Positions 29,524 to 40,088 are shown, counted from the first letter of the stretch. The stretch: 64,000 bases of DNA from Candidatus Saccharimonadota bacterium (GCA_017613135.1 JAGAEN010000007.1:22670-86669); one strand, 5' to 3'. The notes: generated by a model not told the origin, from the letters alone. Numbers and translations are program-made.

Positions 29524-32500
29524 ATGAGGAGGTATACGGCAAAACAATCCTTGCGTAGTTATGTATCATTTATCTTCGCATCAATGATACTACCTGCTTT
29601 CTGCGCTATTATTGGCTTCACCGCCAATGTTTCTGCTACTTCGCACTCCGCCACCATCTCTGCTAGTTCCTCAGTCATTCTAGATGTCTTACCAGTAGGT
29701 GATGGCGTCGGTGTACATAGTGAGTCCATCACTGTTAACACTACCTGTTCTGCAGGTTATAACCTTTCCATCGCCACTAGTGGTGATAATAAACTCTACC
29801 ACGGCGGCGATAGCACTAGCGAGGATTATTTTAATCCTATCAACAACACCTATGCTCTAAACGATGCCAATAATACCAACACTTGGGGCGTCTCTCTTGT
29901 CAATACTCCCTCTACCATTGGCTCATTTAATCCACTTTCTACCACCCCACTAGTCGTCAAAACCACTCAAGATACTGCAGGAGAAGGGAACATCGAAGAC
30001 ACTTTTAGTCTCTACTATGGTGCTAAAGCCGATGCTACTCTCCCCGCCGGCTCATATTCTATGGGTAATAGCGGCAGTATTGTCTACTACCTCACTATGG
30101 ATGCCAGTTGTGTTGATACCATAGATATCACTTTCCTTGCTAATGCCAGTGGTGATACTGTTACCAATCTCCCTATTTCATCAGACAATACTTATGACTC
30201 AGCTAATAACACTATCACACTTTCCAATATAATTCCCTCACGCGAAGGATACACCTTTATAGAGTGGAATACATCATCCGACGGCAATGGTATCTCGTAT
30301 GCCCCAGGTGATGTAATCGCCATCGGCACCGGCACTGGCGAAATCAATACTGACACCGATTTATACGCCATCTGGCAAAGCTCCCCCGCCCCATCATCTA
30401 CTTGCAACACTCCAGTTACTGGTGCCACCTATATGCAAGACATCACCTCATCAAACAAATCTACAATACTCGCCGGTATGACTGCCGGTAACCGCTACTA
30501 CCTAAGAGATTCTCGTGACGGCAAACCATATTGTGTAGGAAAACTCGCCGACGGTAATCTCTGGATGCTAGATAACCTCGCCCTAGACCCTACCGATGCC
30601 ACCACCGCCGCCAATATGAGTGCCAGTAACACCAACGCTACCGCCGAAGCTATCACTAACTATCTAAATGGTGGTAATACCAATAATACAGCAGGCTGGT
30701 CTAGTACTGCAGTAGTCAATGCAACTTCGGACTCCTACATCGCCCCAATGATTAATAACGCCAGTGTAGATACTTTAGTTACCAGTTACGGCCTTGCTGC
30801 CGTAAACGGACAAGCCAAAGTAGGCATCTACTATAACTACTGTGCCGCTACGGTAGGGACTTACTGTTATGCCGCATATAGTGGCGTAGACGTCCCAGAT
30901 ACCATCATTGACGCCTCACAAGATATTTGCCCAGCAGGCTGGAGAATGCCTACTGGTGGGTTAACTGGTGAGTATAATACATTGTATGGTTATTACAATA
31001 CAACACAGGATGCTACCAACTCAGCAAGCCTACAATATAACTTATCTACTCCTCTGTCGGGCAGCTTCTACGATAGTTCGGCGGGCGGTCAGGGTAGTTG
31101 GGGCTTCTGGTGGTCTTCTACCTACCTCGATGACACCAATATGTACGGACTATACGTCAGTTCTACGGACGTCGACCCGACTAGCGTTGGCGATCGCAGC
31201 ACCGGTATCTCGGTGCGGTGCCTAGTAAATCATCCCTCTAACCCCGCCCACACCATCACCGTCTCCCTAGACTCTCATACTACCGGTGTCTCATTCTATA
31301 ATGCTAACTATGGAACTCAATCTGTCTCCACCAATGGTGGCACCGTCACTCTTCGTGAAGGCGTGACATATACCATCACCGCCTCCTTCACCAGCGGCTA
31401 CGAACTAAGCTCCTGGTCCAACGGCACGAATAGCACCATAGGCAGCAGCACCACCAACCCCACCACCTATACCGTCACCGGCACCTCCATCCTATCTGTC
31501 ACCAGCCAGGTCAACTTAAGCCCCTGTCTCGCCGGCTACATCTGCTACAACGGCAACAACGCCGACGCCGGCACTATGGACAACCAAGAAGTCACCAGTA
31601 ACACTGCCACTCTCATCCCATCCAACTTTAGTAGAGCCGGTTATGGCTTTGCTGGTTGGAACACTAACGCAGACGGTACTGGTACTAACTATGGTCCAAA
31701 CCAGACTATCACTCCAGGCGACCTAACATCTTCCGGCCTCAATCTCTACGCCAAATGGCTTGCCCCATCTGGCACTCTCCAGACCTGGGCTGGAGCCTCA
31801 AACATGAGCGTAGGAGATGCCATTGCTTTAAGGGATAATCGTGACGATGAAGTTTATACAGTGGCAAAGTTAGCGGATAATAAAGTGTGGATTGTAGAGA
31901 ATCTGAGATTGGTGCCTGGTACGGCTAATATTACAAACAAAAATACCAACAACCCAACTGCTGATTTTCTTTCAAGCTATAAACCATCTTCTTCTACCAC
32001 AACTCAGTGTTCTTCTAGTCTAGAAACGTGCCTCAATAAAGTCTATTACTATACGGGGAATATGAATCGTTCTGCTACGCAACTACCTACCGGTAATACT
32101 TCAGATAATGCTTGGTATTCTTACGGCACAATGTATAACTGGTATACCGCTACAGCCGGTAATGGCACAGCCGATAAGGCTAGCGGTGATGTAGCAGGAG
32201 ATATTTGTCCTGCTGGTTGGCATTTACCAAATGGTGGGAGCAACGGTGAATATAAAGCTCTTGCTACAGCCCTAGGTGGTACAGGTAGTGCTGGTGCCAC
32301 TAATATCCGTAAATATCCGAATAATTTCATTTGGTCTGGTGATTACAACCCATCAACGGTTATTCCAGATGGTCGTGGGACTCAGGCACGTCTATGGCAT
32401 GGTACTGCTAGCAATAGTGAAAAGGCTTATCGTATGGGATATAATAGCAGTGGCATCACACCAGTAAACACTTATAACAAATGGGATAACTTTGCCGTAC

Positions 32501-35500
32501 GATGTATCTACCAAGGTGGTAATATCCACTATACCGATGTAGAAGTTGACTTTTTAGGTTCTGGCATTACAAGTTTAACCTTCACCAACAATAATTATGC
32601 TACAGAAACCGCTACACCAAGTAATCCTACGGTTGGTTTGGTCGAGAATGTTCCTTACACTGTGACTGCTACTACTTCTGCAGGATACGAAGTAGCAAGT
32701 TGGGCCACTATTGCTAATGGTGTATTGGGCGATTCTACTACTACGAATCCAGCACCAAGTACTAATACTTATACAATTAGCGATGAGGCTACTTTGACTG
32801 TTACTGGCCAAGAAATCCCAAGCTACACCGTCACGGTAGAATTAGGTCCCCATGTTGGCTCCATTAGCTTTAGCCATCCAGATTATCCTACGCAAACGGT
32901 AACTAATGCCAATGTGGGCACTAACACTAATAATGGGGAAGACACTGGTGCTGTCTCATTGAGACGGGGTATAACTTATACATTATCGTCTTCTTATGAG
33001 TCAGGTTACACTGTAGACACTTGGACAAGTACTGCAAATGGTACTCTTAGTAGCTCTAACACTACTAGTACAACCTATGTTGTGTCAGGCACTGCTACGC
33101 TCTCACTTTCTGCTCAAGAGACTAGCGAGCTTACCTACACCCTAGTTTATAACGCTGGTGCTGGTACTGATGCGCCAGAAGGAGAGACTATCTCTAGTTT
33201 CAATGCTTCTGAGTCCTTCACTATTACTAACTCCGCCCCTATCTATTATGGCTATACCTTTACTGGCTGGAGTGAAACACCAGTGGATAGCAGTAACTGC
33301 AATAGTAATACCGAAAACAGTAGCTGTAATGGTACGTCAGTAGATTACACCTCAGGAAATACTATTAATGTATCAACTACCGGTGCTTCTACTACCAAGA
33401 CTCTCTACCCAGTCTATACTGCTGTCACTACTTGTCCTGCTGGCAAAATCTGTTACTACGAGAATGGTGCAGATTTCACAAATGGTGGGCGTGGCACCAT
33501 GGCAAATAAGTCTGCTACTTCTAACTCCACTGCCAAGCTTATCCCGACCAACTACAGCAGGGAGGGTTATGGCTTTGCCGGCTGGACCACTGCCGAAAAC
33601 GCCACTCCTTACGGTCCAAATGCCACCATTAATACACCAGACTTATCTAGCACTGGTCTCGCTCTCTATGCCAAGTGGGTAGCTCCTTCTGGTACTCTCC
33701 AATCCTGGACTGGTTGTAATGCTATGACAGAAAACAGCGTCATTGCCCTTACCGATACTCGTGACAACAATGCTTACGCCGTCGCCAAACTCGCCGATGG
33801 CAACTGCTGGACCATTGAGAATCTCCGTCTAGTACCGAGTACCGCCACCATCACCAGTCAGAATACTCACAATCCGGCTTCCGATTTTGCCACGGCAGCT
33901 GCCAACTCATCTTCATCCAATAGTCTTTGCAATACAGATGATGATTCTACTTGTACCGACCAGCTCCAATATAATACTAACAGCCTTGATCGTAGTCTCA
34001 CCCAATCATACTACACCGCAGGGAACAACGTAGCTTGGTATTCCTATGGCGTCTACTATAACTGGTACACTGCCACTGCTGGTAATGGTACCTTTAATAC
34101 ATCAGCCAATACTAATGTCACTGGTGACCTTTGTCCAAAGAACTGGCATCTTCCTACCAGTACAACATCTGGCGAATGGGTAACCCTTAACAATGTTGTT
34201 AACGGCGGAGTATCTAATGCCGACGCTGGGCTCAGGGCCTACCCAGTCAATCTCATCTGGTCCGGTGATTATAATGGCTCTAGCCGTACCAGTGGTTATA
34301 GTAATGGTCGCTACTGGTCATCTACGGGCTATGATGCCAACAATGCCTATCGTATGGGCCACCAAGAAAGCGGCAACAAGGGCGCCACGCCTAGAGGTTA
34401 TTACCGTAAATGGGATGGCTTCGCTATCCGATGTATAAGGGACGAAGTAGTAGAATATGTCAATATTACAGTAAATCTAGACGCCCATACTAGTAGTGTC
34501 GGTTTCTACAACGCCACCTACGGTACCGAACAAGCTGTAAATAATAATGGCAACAATGACGGCACCGACACCGTCACCGTCTCGCTTGTCAAAGGTGCCC
34601 CCTACACCATCACCGCTTCCTTTGATACTAATTACGAACTATCCACCTGGGCTGCTAGCACAGGCAGTGCCGTCGGTTCCACTACCACGAACCCCACCAC
34701 CTACACCGCCACCAATACTTCCACCCTTAGCGTCACATCTCAAGAGTATGTTGTTGCTCCATTAGTTTCATCAGATTGTCCGGCTAACTCCATCTGTTAT
34801 GCTCCAAATGCAAATAACATTATAGGCAACATGAGTTCATTAGGCATGATGTCTGTTTCACCTATAGCTGGTGTTCAAACAACAACTAGCGGCGTTTCAG
34901 GTGCGACCAGCATCACCGCAAGCACTACTAAAATTGAGCTCATCGCCCCCAACTATATTCGCTCTGGCTATGGCTTTGCTGGTTGGTCTACTGACTATAC
35001 TGCTAATAGTAGTAGCGCCATCTACGGTCCAAACGAGACTATTACTATTACGGCCGGTAGCCTATCTCCTAATGGTATGATTCTATATCCAGTCTGGATT
35101 GCTTCAGCTGGCGATATGCAAGAATGGAACGGATGCTCAGGATTAACCGCGGCTTCTTATAATAGTTCAACTGGTATAATCTCAGCAGCCCTTTCTTCAC
35201 TTACTGCGCTTACTGATACTCGCGATGGCAACGTTTATACAATAGCTAAACTCGCTGATGGAAAATGCTGGATGGTAGAGAATCTAAGACTCAACGCAGA
35301 AAATACACGTGGTGCGGAAAATATTGCCAAAGCCCAAGGTTATGGGCAAAGTGCAACATATGGTAATTTCATTGGCCTTGCTAACTCTGAAAATGACCAT
35401 TTCGACCAAGGAAGCAGCCCCAACGAGTATTACAGCTTAGACGGGGACACTATTGTAAACGTTGGAGTTTACGACGACGGTCAACATCGTATCCCTCGCT

Positions 35501-36072
35501 ATAACAATAATAACACCAATAATAATCTCGCCGCTAGTTACAATTCTTCAGGTGGTGATACATATTATAGTTGGCAAAACTACGGCAATTATTACAATTG
35601 GCCCGCCGCTATAGCAAGTACTAAATATTACAATACTTACAGTGGGGTCGATGGTTCCGATAATGCAGGCACTTCCCTTTGTCCCAAAGGATGGCAACTT
35701 CCGCTAGGCGGTCCGAGTACTGGAACCCTAGGGCAAGGAGCAAACAATTCCGCTAATCGCGTGGGTGGTTTTTCCTATCTAGATAGAAAAATGGGAGGAA
35801 CTGGCACCGATGGTAGCACTAACAGTGCAACCGGAACATCTAACGTTTACAATTGGCGCACGTTCCCAAATAACTTTATCTATTCGGGAGGATTTTCCAA
35901 CTCATACTCTGTTCTCCGTGGGACCCGCGGGTATTATTTGACTCGTTCGGCAAAATCAGACAATATTAGATTATCCTATGCCTTGTATATGGATGAAGAT
36001 GAACTTCGGCCAGGTACAAGTGACAGTGAAAAAAATATATCTGGCCAAACGATACGCTGCATTTCTCAGTAG
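29524..36072 (+). CDS. Giant surface protein with InlB-type repeats and four FISUMP domains
   Basis: 2182 residues. An N-terminal signal or anchor helix (about 14-36) ends near NVSATSHS. InlB B-type (Listeria-Bacteroides) repeats with GYGFAGW..N...YGPN...LYAKW lie at about 30170-30380, 31590-31760, 33490-33680 and 34900-35100. Four FISUMP domains (RDSRDGKPYCVGKLADGNLWMLDN ... CPAGW.LP ... WSS ... RC) lie at about 30430-31230, 31790-32510, 33710-34440 and 35130-36070. Each domain ends in a conserved RC. No LPXTG or C-terminal helix. Likely an adhesin binding a host cell or glycan. The first FISUMP ends in a segment that looks hypervariable (31102-31221). No clear Shine-Dalgarno. Confidence 0.85.
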   Translation: MRRYTAKQSLRSYVSFIFASMILPAFCAIIGFTANVSATSHSATISASSSVILDVLPVGDGVGVHSESITVNTTCSAGYNLSIATSGDNKLYHGGDSTSEDYFNPINNTYALNDANNTNTWGVSLVNTPSTIGSFNPLSTTPLVVKTTQDTAGEGNIEDTFSLYYGAKADATLPAGSYSMGNSGSIVYYLTMDASCVDTIDITFLANASGDTVTNLPISSDNTYDSANNTITLSNIIPSREGYTFIEWNTSSDGNGISYAPGDVIAIGTGTGEINTDTDLYAIWQSSPAPSSTCNTPVTGATYMQDITSSNKSTILAGMTAGNRYYLRDSRDGKPYCVGKLADGNLWMLDNLALDPTDATTAANMSASNTNATAEAITNYLNGGNTNNTAGWSSTAVVNATSDSYIAPMINNASVDTLVTSYGLAAVNGQAKVGIYYNYCAATVGTYCYAAYSGVDVPDTIIDASQDICPAGWRMPTGGLTGEYNTLYGYYNTTQDATNSASLQYNLSTPLSGSFYDSSAGGQGSWGFWWSSTYLDDTNMYGLYVSSTDVDPTSVGDRSTGISVRCLVNHPSNPAHTITVSLDSHTTGVSFYNANYGTQSVSTNGGTVTLREGVTYTITASFTSGYELSSWSNGTNSTIGSSTTNPTTYTVTGTSILSVTSQVNLSPCLAGYICYNGNNADAGTMDNQEVTSNTATLIPSNFSRAGYGFAGWNTNADGTGTNYGPNQTITPGDLTSSGLNLYAKWLAPSGTLQTWAGASNMSVGDAIALRDNRDDEVYTVAKLADNKVWIVENLRLVPGTANITNKNTNNPTADFLSSYKPSSSTTTQCSSSLETCLNKVYYYTGNMNRSATQLPTGNTSDNAWYSYGTMYNWYTATAGNGTADKASGDVAGDICPAGWHLPNGGSNGEYKALATALGGTGSAGATNIRKYPNNFIWSGDYNPSTVIPDGRGTQARLWHGTASNSEKAYRMGYNSSGITPVNTYNKWDNFAVRCIYQGGNIHYTDVEVDFLGSGITSLTFTNNNYATETATPSNPTVGLVENVPYTVTATTSAGYEVASWATIANGVLGDSTTTNPAPSTNTYTISDEATLTVTGQEIPSYTVTVELGPHVGSISFSHPDYPTQTVTNANVGTNTNNGEDTGAVSLRRGITYTLSSSYESGYTVDTWTSTANGTLSSSNTTSTTYVVSGTATLSLSAQETSELTYTLVYNAGAGTDAPEGETISSFNASESFTITNSAPIYYGYTFTGWSETPVDSSNCNSNTENSSCNGTSVDYTSGNTINVSTTGASTTKTLYPVYTAVTTCPAGKICYYENGADFTNGGRGTMANKSATSNSTAKLIPTNYSREGYGFAGWTTAENATPYGPNATINTPDLSSTGLALYAKWVAPSGTLQSWTGCNAMTENSVIALTDTRDNNAYAVAKLADGNCWTIENLRLVPSTATITSQNTHNPASDFATAAANSSSSNSLCNTDDDSTCTDQLQYNTNSLDRSLTQSYYTAGNNVAWYSYGVYYNWYTATAGNGTFNTSANTNVTGDLCPKNWHLPTSTTSGEWVTLNNVVNGGVSNADAGLRAYPVNLIWSGDYNGSSRTSGYSNGRYWSSTGYDANNAYRMGHQESGNKGATPRGYYRKWDGFAIRCIRDEVVEYVNITVNLDAHTSSVGFYNATYGTEQAVNNNGNNDGTDTVTVSLVKGAPYTITASFDTNYELSTWAASTGSAVGSTTTNPTTYTATNTSTLSVTSQEYVVAPLVSSDCPANSICYAPNANNIIGNMSSLGMMSVSPIAGVQTTTSGVSGATSITASTTKIELIAPNYIRSGYGFAGWSTDYTANSSSAIYGPNETITITAGSLSPNGMILYPVWIASAGDMQEWNGCSGLTAASYNSSTGIISAALSSLTALTDTRDGNVYTIAKLADGKCWMVENLRLNAENTRGAENIAKAQGYGQSATYGNFIGLANSENDHFDQGSSPNEYYSLDGDTIVNVGVYDDGQHRIPRYNNNNTNNNLAASYNSSGGDTYYSWQNYGNYYNWPAAIASTKYYNTYSGVDGSDNAGTSLCPKGWQLPLGGPSTGTLGQGANNSANRVGGFSYLDRKMGGTGTDGSTNSATGTSNVYNWRTFPNNFIYSGGFSNSYSVLRGTRGYYLTRSAKSDNIRLSYALYMDEDELRPGTSDSEKNISGQTIRCISQ

Positions 36073-36170
36073 CTATTCTACTTGTCTTGTTCTCCGAATT
36101 CTAGAACCTAAGCAAAACTCCCAAAAAGTCAAAATCGTGTATAATATATACCATACAACACGGAGGCAAA

Positions 36171-36707
36171 ATGTCTAAACGTAATTTCATACCAGACGAC
36201 ACCATCGCTCACGCGAGTAAAGAGTTTAAGGTCGAAGACCACACTTCTGGCAGTCACCGCCCACTGATTTGTGGCGCCTGCGCAGGTGGCGCTCTGCTAC
36301 TAATCATCATTATTGTTATAATTGTCGCGGCTTCGCATCAGCCCATCATCAACGATGACTTCTTCATCTCGGATGACACCAAGACCACCATTGATATTTC
36401 TTCAACCGGCGGGGACTCCACTTCCGATCACCAGACTCGCACCGTCTACGAATACGACGGTAATGACAATGTCATTTCTATGAAAACCTATTTTGAATAC
36501 TCTGACGCTGACGCAGCGGCCACCGCCTACGCCTCTTTGAAAGACCAGTTCGAATTTAAGAGCTCCACCCTCCAAGGCAAATACATCATCGTCACCGCCG
36601 ACGAGTCCCAGTTTAAAGGCCTCACTGCTTCCGACATCCGCCAGCAAGCCGAAGCCATCAGAGCCTACCAGGCCCAGCAAAATAGCTCTTCATCAGAAGA
36701 TAATTAA
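36171..36707 (+). CDS. Unknown single-helix membrane protein
   Basis: 178 residues. A cytoplasmic start is followed by one strong helix (about 39-55; ALLLIIIIVIIVAA, preceded by CGACAGG), then an external domain rich in D, S and T that ends NSSSSEDN. No family recognised. TATAAT at 36140-36145 and the Shine-Dalgarno CGGAGG at 36161-36166 give a short-leader transcript. Confidence 0.65.
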   Translation: MSKRNFIPDDTIAHASKEFKVEDHTSGSHRPLICGACAGGALLLIIIIVIIVAASHQPIINDDFFISDDTKTTIDISSTGGDSTSDHQTRTVYEYDGNDNVISMKTYFEYSDADAAATAYASLKDQFEFKSSTLQGKYIIVTADESQFKGLTASDIRQQAEAIRAYQAQQNSSSSEDN

Positions 36708-36724
36708 TATGGTATAATTAACTT

Positions 36725-38956
36725 ATGGCTAAAAGAAAACGTAAATCTACCCGCAAAACTAGACGAAAAGAAGCGCCCGTCGAGCACGAGCTCCCCGGTG
36801 GCTTTTGGCGCCAAATCATCGCTATTTTGATGATTGCTCTTGCTACCTTTTTCGTCATCACTTGGTTCGGTCACGGTGGCTCCGCCTTAAATCTCGTCCA
36901 CCAGTTCGTCTTTTCTGGCATCGGCTTCGCCACTTATTTCATCCCCGCCATCCTTGTCTATCTCGCAGTCAAAATTTTCCGCAGCGAAAACAACCGCGTT
37001 GCCATCCCTGTCTATATTGCGAGTATTCTAATGCTCCTTTGGGTTTCTGGCATCGCTGCTATCTGGCATAACGGTGGTACCGTCGGCAAGTGGCTCAACG
37101 ACCTAATGTTAAAAGCTCTCGACCAAGGTTTCGTCATTTTCATCTACATTGTTCTCATTTTTATTACCACCGCCTTCATTCTCCAACTTTCTCCCGTCAC
37201 TTTCTTTAAAGGCACCAAAAACTTAGTCAAACCCGGTAAAAAATTTGCTCAAGACAAAGACGGCGAAAAGCTCGGCCAGCTCGAAATCAAAGTCAATTCT
37301 GGTCTCACCGCCCCAGCTCCAGCAAAAGCCGAAGCGAAAAAAGGTTTCTTCTCCCACAAAGCTCCGAAAGTCAATATGCCAGCCAAGCCAGAGCCATTAA
37401 AAGCCGTCGAAAAGCAAGAGGAAAAAGCCCTCATCTCCGCCGCCGACCCCGACTGGAAAATGCCTACCACCGCGCTATTATCCAAAAAGCAGACCCCTCA
37501 AGACCCAGGTAATGTTAAGCAGAACGCTTACATCATTCAAAAAACCTTCGCCGAGTTTGGCATCGAAGTCGAAATGGAAGACGCCAACGTCGGCCCTCGT
37601 GTCACCCAATACACCCTTCGCGCTCCCGGCGGTATCAATCTAGCCAAAATCGCCGCTCGCGACAAGGAATTAGCCTATAACCTTTCTGCCAAGACCGTCC
37701 GTATTGAAGCGCCTATCCCGGGCACTCAGTTAATTGGCGTCGAAGTGCCAAACGTCCGTCCGGCTTCTGTCTCGCTAAGAGGCATTATCGAAAGCGAAGA
37801 ATGGAAAGGAAATCACGACCCGCTCACCTTTGCTATCGGCAAAGATATTTCTGGTAAACCCGTGGTCGCCGACCTCGCCAGTATGCCACATCTCCTCATC
37901 GCCGGTACCACTGGTTCAGGTAAATCCGTGATGACCAACACTCTCATTATGTCGCTATTGTATCGCAACGCTCCTTCCGATATGCGCCTCATTATTGTCG
38001 ATCCGAAGCAGGTCGAAATGGTCGCCTATAACGACATTCCGCACCTCTTGACCCCTGTTATTACCGACACTACGAAGGCCCTTTCCGCCATGAAATGGGC
38101 AGTTAATGAAATGGACCGCAGATATTCTCTAATGGCAGAAGAAAAAGTCAAAAAAATCAGCGAATACAACAAAAAAATGGCCGAGCGCGCCAGAAAGTCC
38201 GAAACAAGCACCGAAAAGCCAGACGCCGACAAATCCGAAAACACCGGCAAAATGCCCTATATTGTTATTATCATCGACGAAATGTCCGACCTGATGATGC
38301 AAGCCGGCAAGGAGCTCGAGCCTCTCATTGTCCGTGTCGCCCAGCTTGGTCGTGCCGCTGGTATGCACCTTGTCCTCGCCACCCAGAAGCCGATTGTCAA
38401 AGTTATCACCGGCCTTATCAAAGGCAACATTCCTTCCCGTATCGCTTTCCGCGTCCTTACTTCTATGGAATCTCGCATCATTCTCGATATCTCCGGCGCC
38501 GAGAAACTCCTCGGCCAAGGCGATATGCTCCTTTCTACTGAGAAGACTTTAAATGGTCCCGAGCGTATTCAGGGTGCCTGGTCCCCAGATGAAGACATCG
38601 AAAAAGTTGCCGACTTCCTTCGCGCTCAGCGCCCGCCTCAATACAATAACGAAGTTATCGCTCAGGCTGTCGCTATCCGCGGTATCGGCCCATCTGATGG
38701 TGGCGCCATCGGTGATCTCGGTCGCCGTTTCGACCCGAACGACCCAGTTGTGAGAAAAGCCGTCGAAATCAGTCTAAACAAAGGCAAATTCAGCACCGCT
38801 ATGCTCCAGACTTATCTTGGCAAAGGCCACGGTTTCGTCTCCGGCCTCGCCATTTGGTTCGAAGAAATTGGCATCATCGGCCCGCAAAACGGCAACAAAC
38901 CCCGCGACCTCCTCATCACTTCGATGGAAGAGTTTGACGAACTTGCAAATGTATAA
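36725..38956 (+). CDS. ftsK: DNA translocase FtsK/SpoIIIE
   Basis: 743 residues. A basic start and four membrane helices (within about 25-165) are followed by a short linker, an alpha domain and the RecA-like motor. Walker A is GTTGSGKSVMTN (about 398), Walker B is YIVIIIDEMSDLMM (about 514), and the C-terminal winged helix gamma domain is RRFDPNDPVVRKAVEISL. It pumps DNA at the septum and, in other bacteria, activates Xer recombination at dif; a single Xer gene lies at 55065. Leaderless: TATAAT 36713-36718, 6 nt before ATG. Confidence 0.95.
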   Translation: MAKRKRKSTRKTRRKEAPVEHELPGGFWRQIIAILMIALATFFVITWFGHGGSALNLVHQFVFSGIGFATYFIPAILVYLAVKIFRSENNRVAIPVYIASILMLLWVSGIAAIWHNGGTVGKWLNDLMLKALDQGFVIFIYIVLIFITTAFILQLSPVTFFKGTKNLVKPGKKFAQDKDGEKLGQLEIKVNSGLTAPAPAKAEAKKGFFSHKAPKVNMPAKPEPLKAVEKQEEKALISAADPDWKMPTTALLSKKQTPQDPGNVKQNAYIIQKTFAEFGIEVEMEDANVGPRVTQYTLRAPGGINLAKIAARDKELAYNLSAKTVRIEAPIPGTQLIGVEVPNVRPASVSLRGIIESEEWKGNHDPLTFAIGKDISGKPVVADLASMPHLLIAGTTGSGKSVMTNTLIMSLLYRNAPSDMRLIIVDPKQVEMVAYNDIPHLLTPVITDTTKALSAMKWAVNEMDRRYSLMAEEKVKKISEYNKKMAERARKSETSTEKPDADKSENTGKMPYIVIIIDEMSDLMMQAGKELEPLIVRVAQLGRAAGMHLVLATQKPIVKVITGLIKGNIPSRIAFRVLTSMESRIILDISGAEKLLGQGDMLLSTEKTLNGPERIQGAWSPDEDIEKVADFLRAQRPPQYNNEVIAQAVAIRGIGPSDGGAIGDLGRRFDPNDPVVRKAVEISLNKGKFSTAMLQTYLGKGHGFVSGLAIWFEEIGIIGPQNGNKPRDLLITSMEEFDELANV

Positions 38957-38957
38957 T
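38952..38957 (+). promoter_or_regulatory. -10 box of metK overlapping the ftsK stop
   Basis: TATAAT at 38952-38957 overlaps the ftsK stop codon (38954-38956). A start at about 38964 would transcribe the whole SAM-binding leader. Confidence 0.6.
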
Positions 38958-38971
38958 ACAATAGAGCAATA

Positions 38972-39056
38972 ATATCAAGAAGGAGCGAGGGAACGGCCCG
39001 TTGACCTCCTGCCAACCTAGTTAAATCCAAGGTGGTAATTCCGCCCAGAAAGGAAA
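38972..39056 (+). promoter_or_regulatory. SAM riboswitch (S-box family) upstream of metK
   Basis: The leader contains the SAM-I/SAM-IV core in order: TATCAAGA, GAGGGAACGGCCCG, TGACCTCCTGCCAACC, and AAGGTGGTAATTCC. Classical S-box conserved blocks are GAGGGA, GGCCC, GGCAACC and GGTGCTAATTCC, so a few positions differ (TGCCAACC, GGTGGTAATTCC). The metK Shine-Dalgarno (AAAGGAAAG) sits just past the aptamer and the gap is too short for a terminator, so control of translation is likely. Bound SAM should turn off SAM synthesis. Confidence 0.85.
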
Positions 39057-39059
39057 GAT

Positions 39060-40025
39060 ATGTTCTATCGAACTGCGGAGAGCGTTTCTCCGAAACACCC
39101 AGACAAACTTTGTGACCAAATCAGCGACGCGATTTTGGATGCTTACTTAGAAAAAGACCCCGACGCTCGTGTCGCCGCTGAGACTTGTGGTGGTCACGGT
39201 GTAGTTTTTGTCACCGGCGAAATCACATCTACTGCCGACGATATCGATATCGAAAAAATCGTTCACCGCATCGCCGGCGACGATGTCGAGGTTCACACCA
39301 AAATCGTCAAACAATCTCCCGAAATTGCCCAAGGCGTCGATACCGGTGGTGCCGGCGACCAGGGAATTATGATTGGCTACGCTACCGACGAGACTCCCGA
39401 AATGCTCCCACTTGAAGTCGTATTATCCCGCAAACTAAACGAATATATTTATGCCAAGCACCCTTACGACGGCAAAACTCAAGTCACCATCGCCCCAGAC
39501 GGTACCATCGCCTCCATTGTCGCCAGTTTCCAAAACGTCAGCCAAGCCGAACTAAAAGAACTCGTTGAAGAGTTTATCAAGGACAATAATCTAAAAGGCG
39601 CTCTCGAACTTCACTTAAACCCCGCCGGCGACTGGAATCAAGGCGGCTTTGACGCCGATACTGGCCTTACCGGTCGCAAACTCATTGTCGACAATTACGG
39701 CCCCCGCATCGCTATCGGCGGTGGCTGCTATTCCGGCAAAGACGCCACCAAGGTCGACCGCTCCGCCGCTTATATGGCTAGAAAAATCGCCGTGGATTAT
39801 CTAAGAAACCGCCACGCCCACGAAGTCCTGGTCCGCCTTGCTTACGCCATCGGCAAAGCCGAGCCTCTCGAAAAGACCGTCATTATCGACGGCCAGCCCG
39901 AAGAAATCGAAGGCTACGACCTCACTCCACGCGGCATCATCAACGCGCTAGATTTGAAGCGCCCCATCTACGAAGAGACCGCCCGCTACGGTCACTATGG
40001 CCACGCCTTCCCGTGGGACAAATAA
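39060..40025 (+). CDS. metK: S-adenosylmethionine synthetase (compact form)
   Basis: 321 residues, against about 380-400 usual, with deletions in peripheral loops. It makes SAM from methionine and ATP. Motifs: ESVSPKHPDKLCDQISDAILDA, GAGDQGIMIGYATDET (ATP-binding), GGCYSGKDATKVDRSAAYMAR (P-loop-like) and RHAHEVLVRLAYAIGKAEPL. The start is the ATG at 39060 behind AAGGAAAG. Its product feeds the several methyltransferases of this window. Confidence 0.95.
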   Translation: MFYRTAESVSPKHPDKLCDQISDAILDAYLEKDPDARVAAETCGGHGVVFVTGEITSTADDIDIEKIVHRIAGDDVEVHTKIVKQSPEIAQGVDTGGAGDQGIMIGYATDETPEMLPLEVVLSRKLNEYIYAKHPYDGKTQVTIAPDGTIASIVASFQNVSQAELKELVEEFIKDNNLKGALELHLNPAGDWNQGGFDADTGLTGRKLIVDNYGPRIAIGGGCYSGKDATKVDRSAAYMARKIAVDYLRNRHAHEVLVRLAYAIGKAEPLEKTVIIDGQPEEIEGYDLTPRGIINALDLKRPIYEETARYGHYGHAFPWDK

Positions 40026-40088
40026 TTTTGTGTTTTTAGAATTTATATGCTACAATTAAAGTGCTTAACTTTAATTTTGGAGCAGGTA

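Noticed and set aside
29524..36072. CRISPR-like or tandem DNA repeat array in the giant surface gene
   Set aside because: The repeats are degenerate protein domains (InlB-type and FISUMP), not regular short DNA repeats. No CRISPR array was seen anywhere in the window.
40047..40088. ATG at 40047 as the start of the FISUMP protein
   Set aside because: This ATG precedes the likely transcription start set by TACAAT at 40051-40056; the GTG at 40089 has a good Shine-Dalgarno and leads straight into the signal helix.
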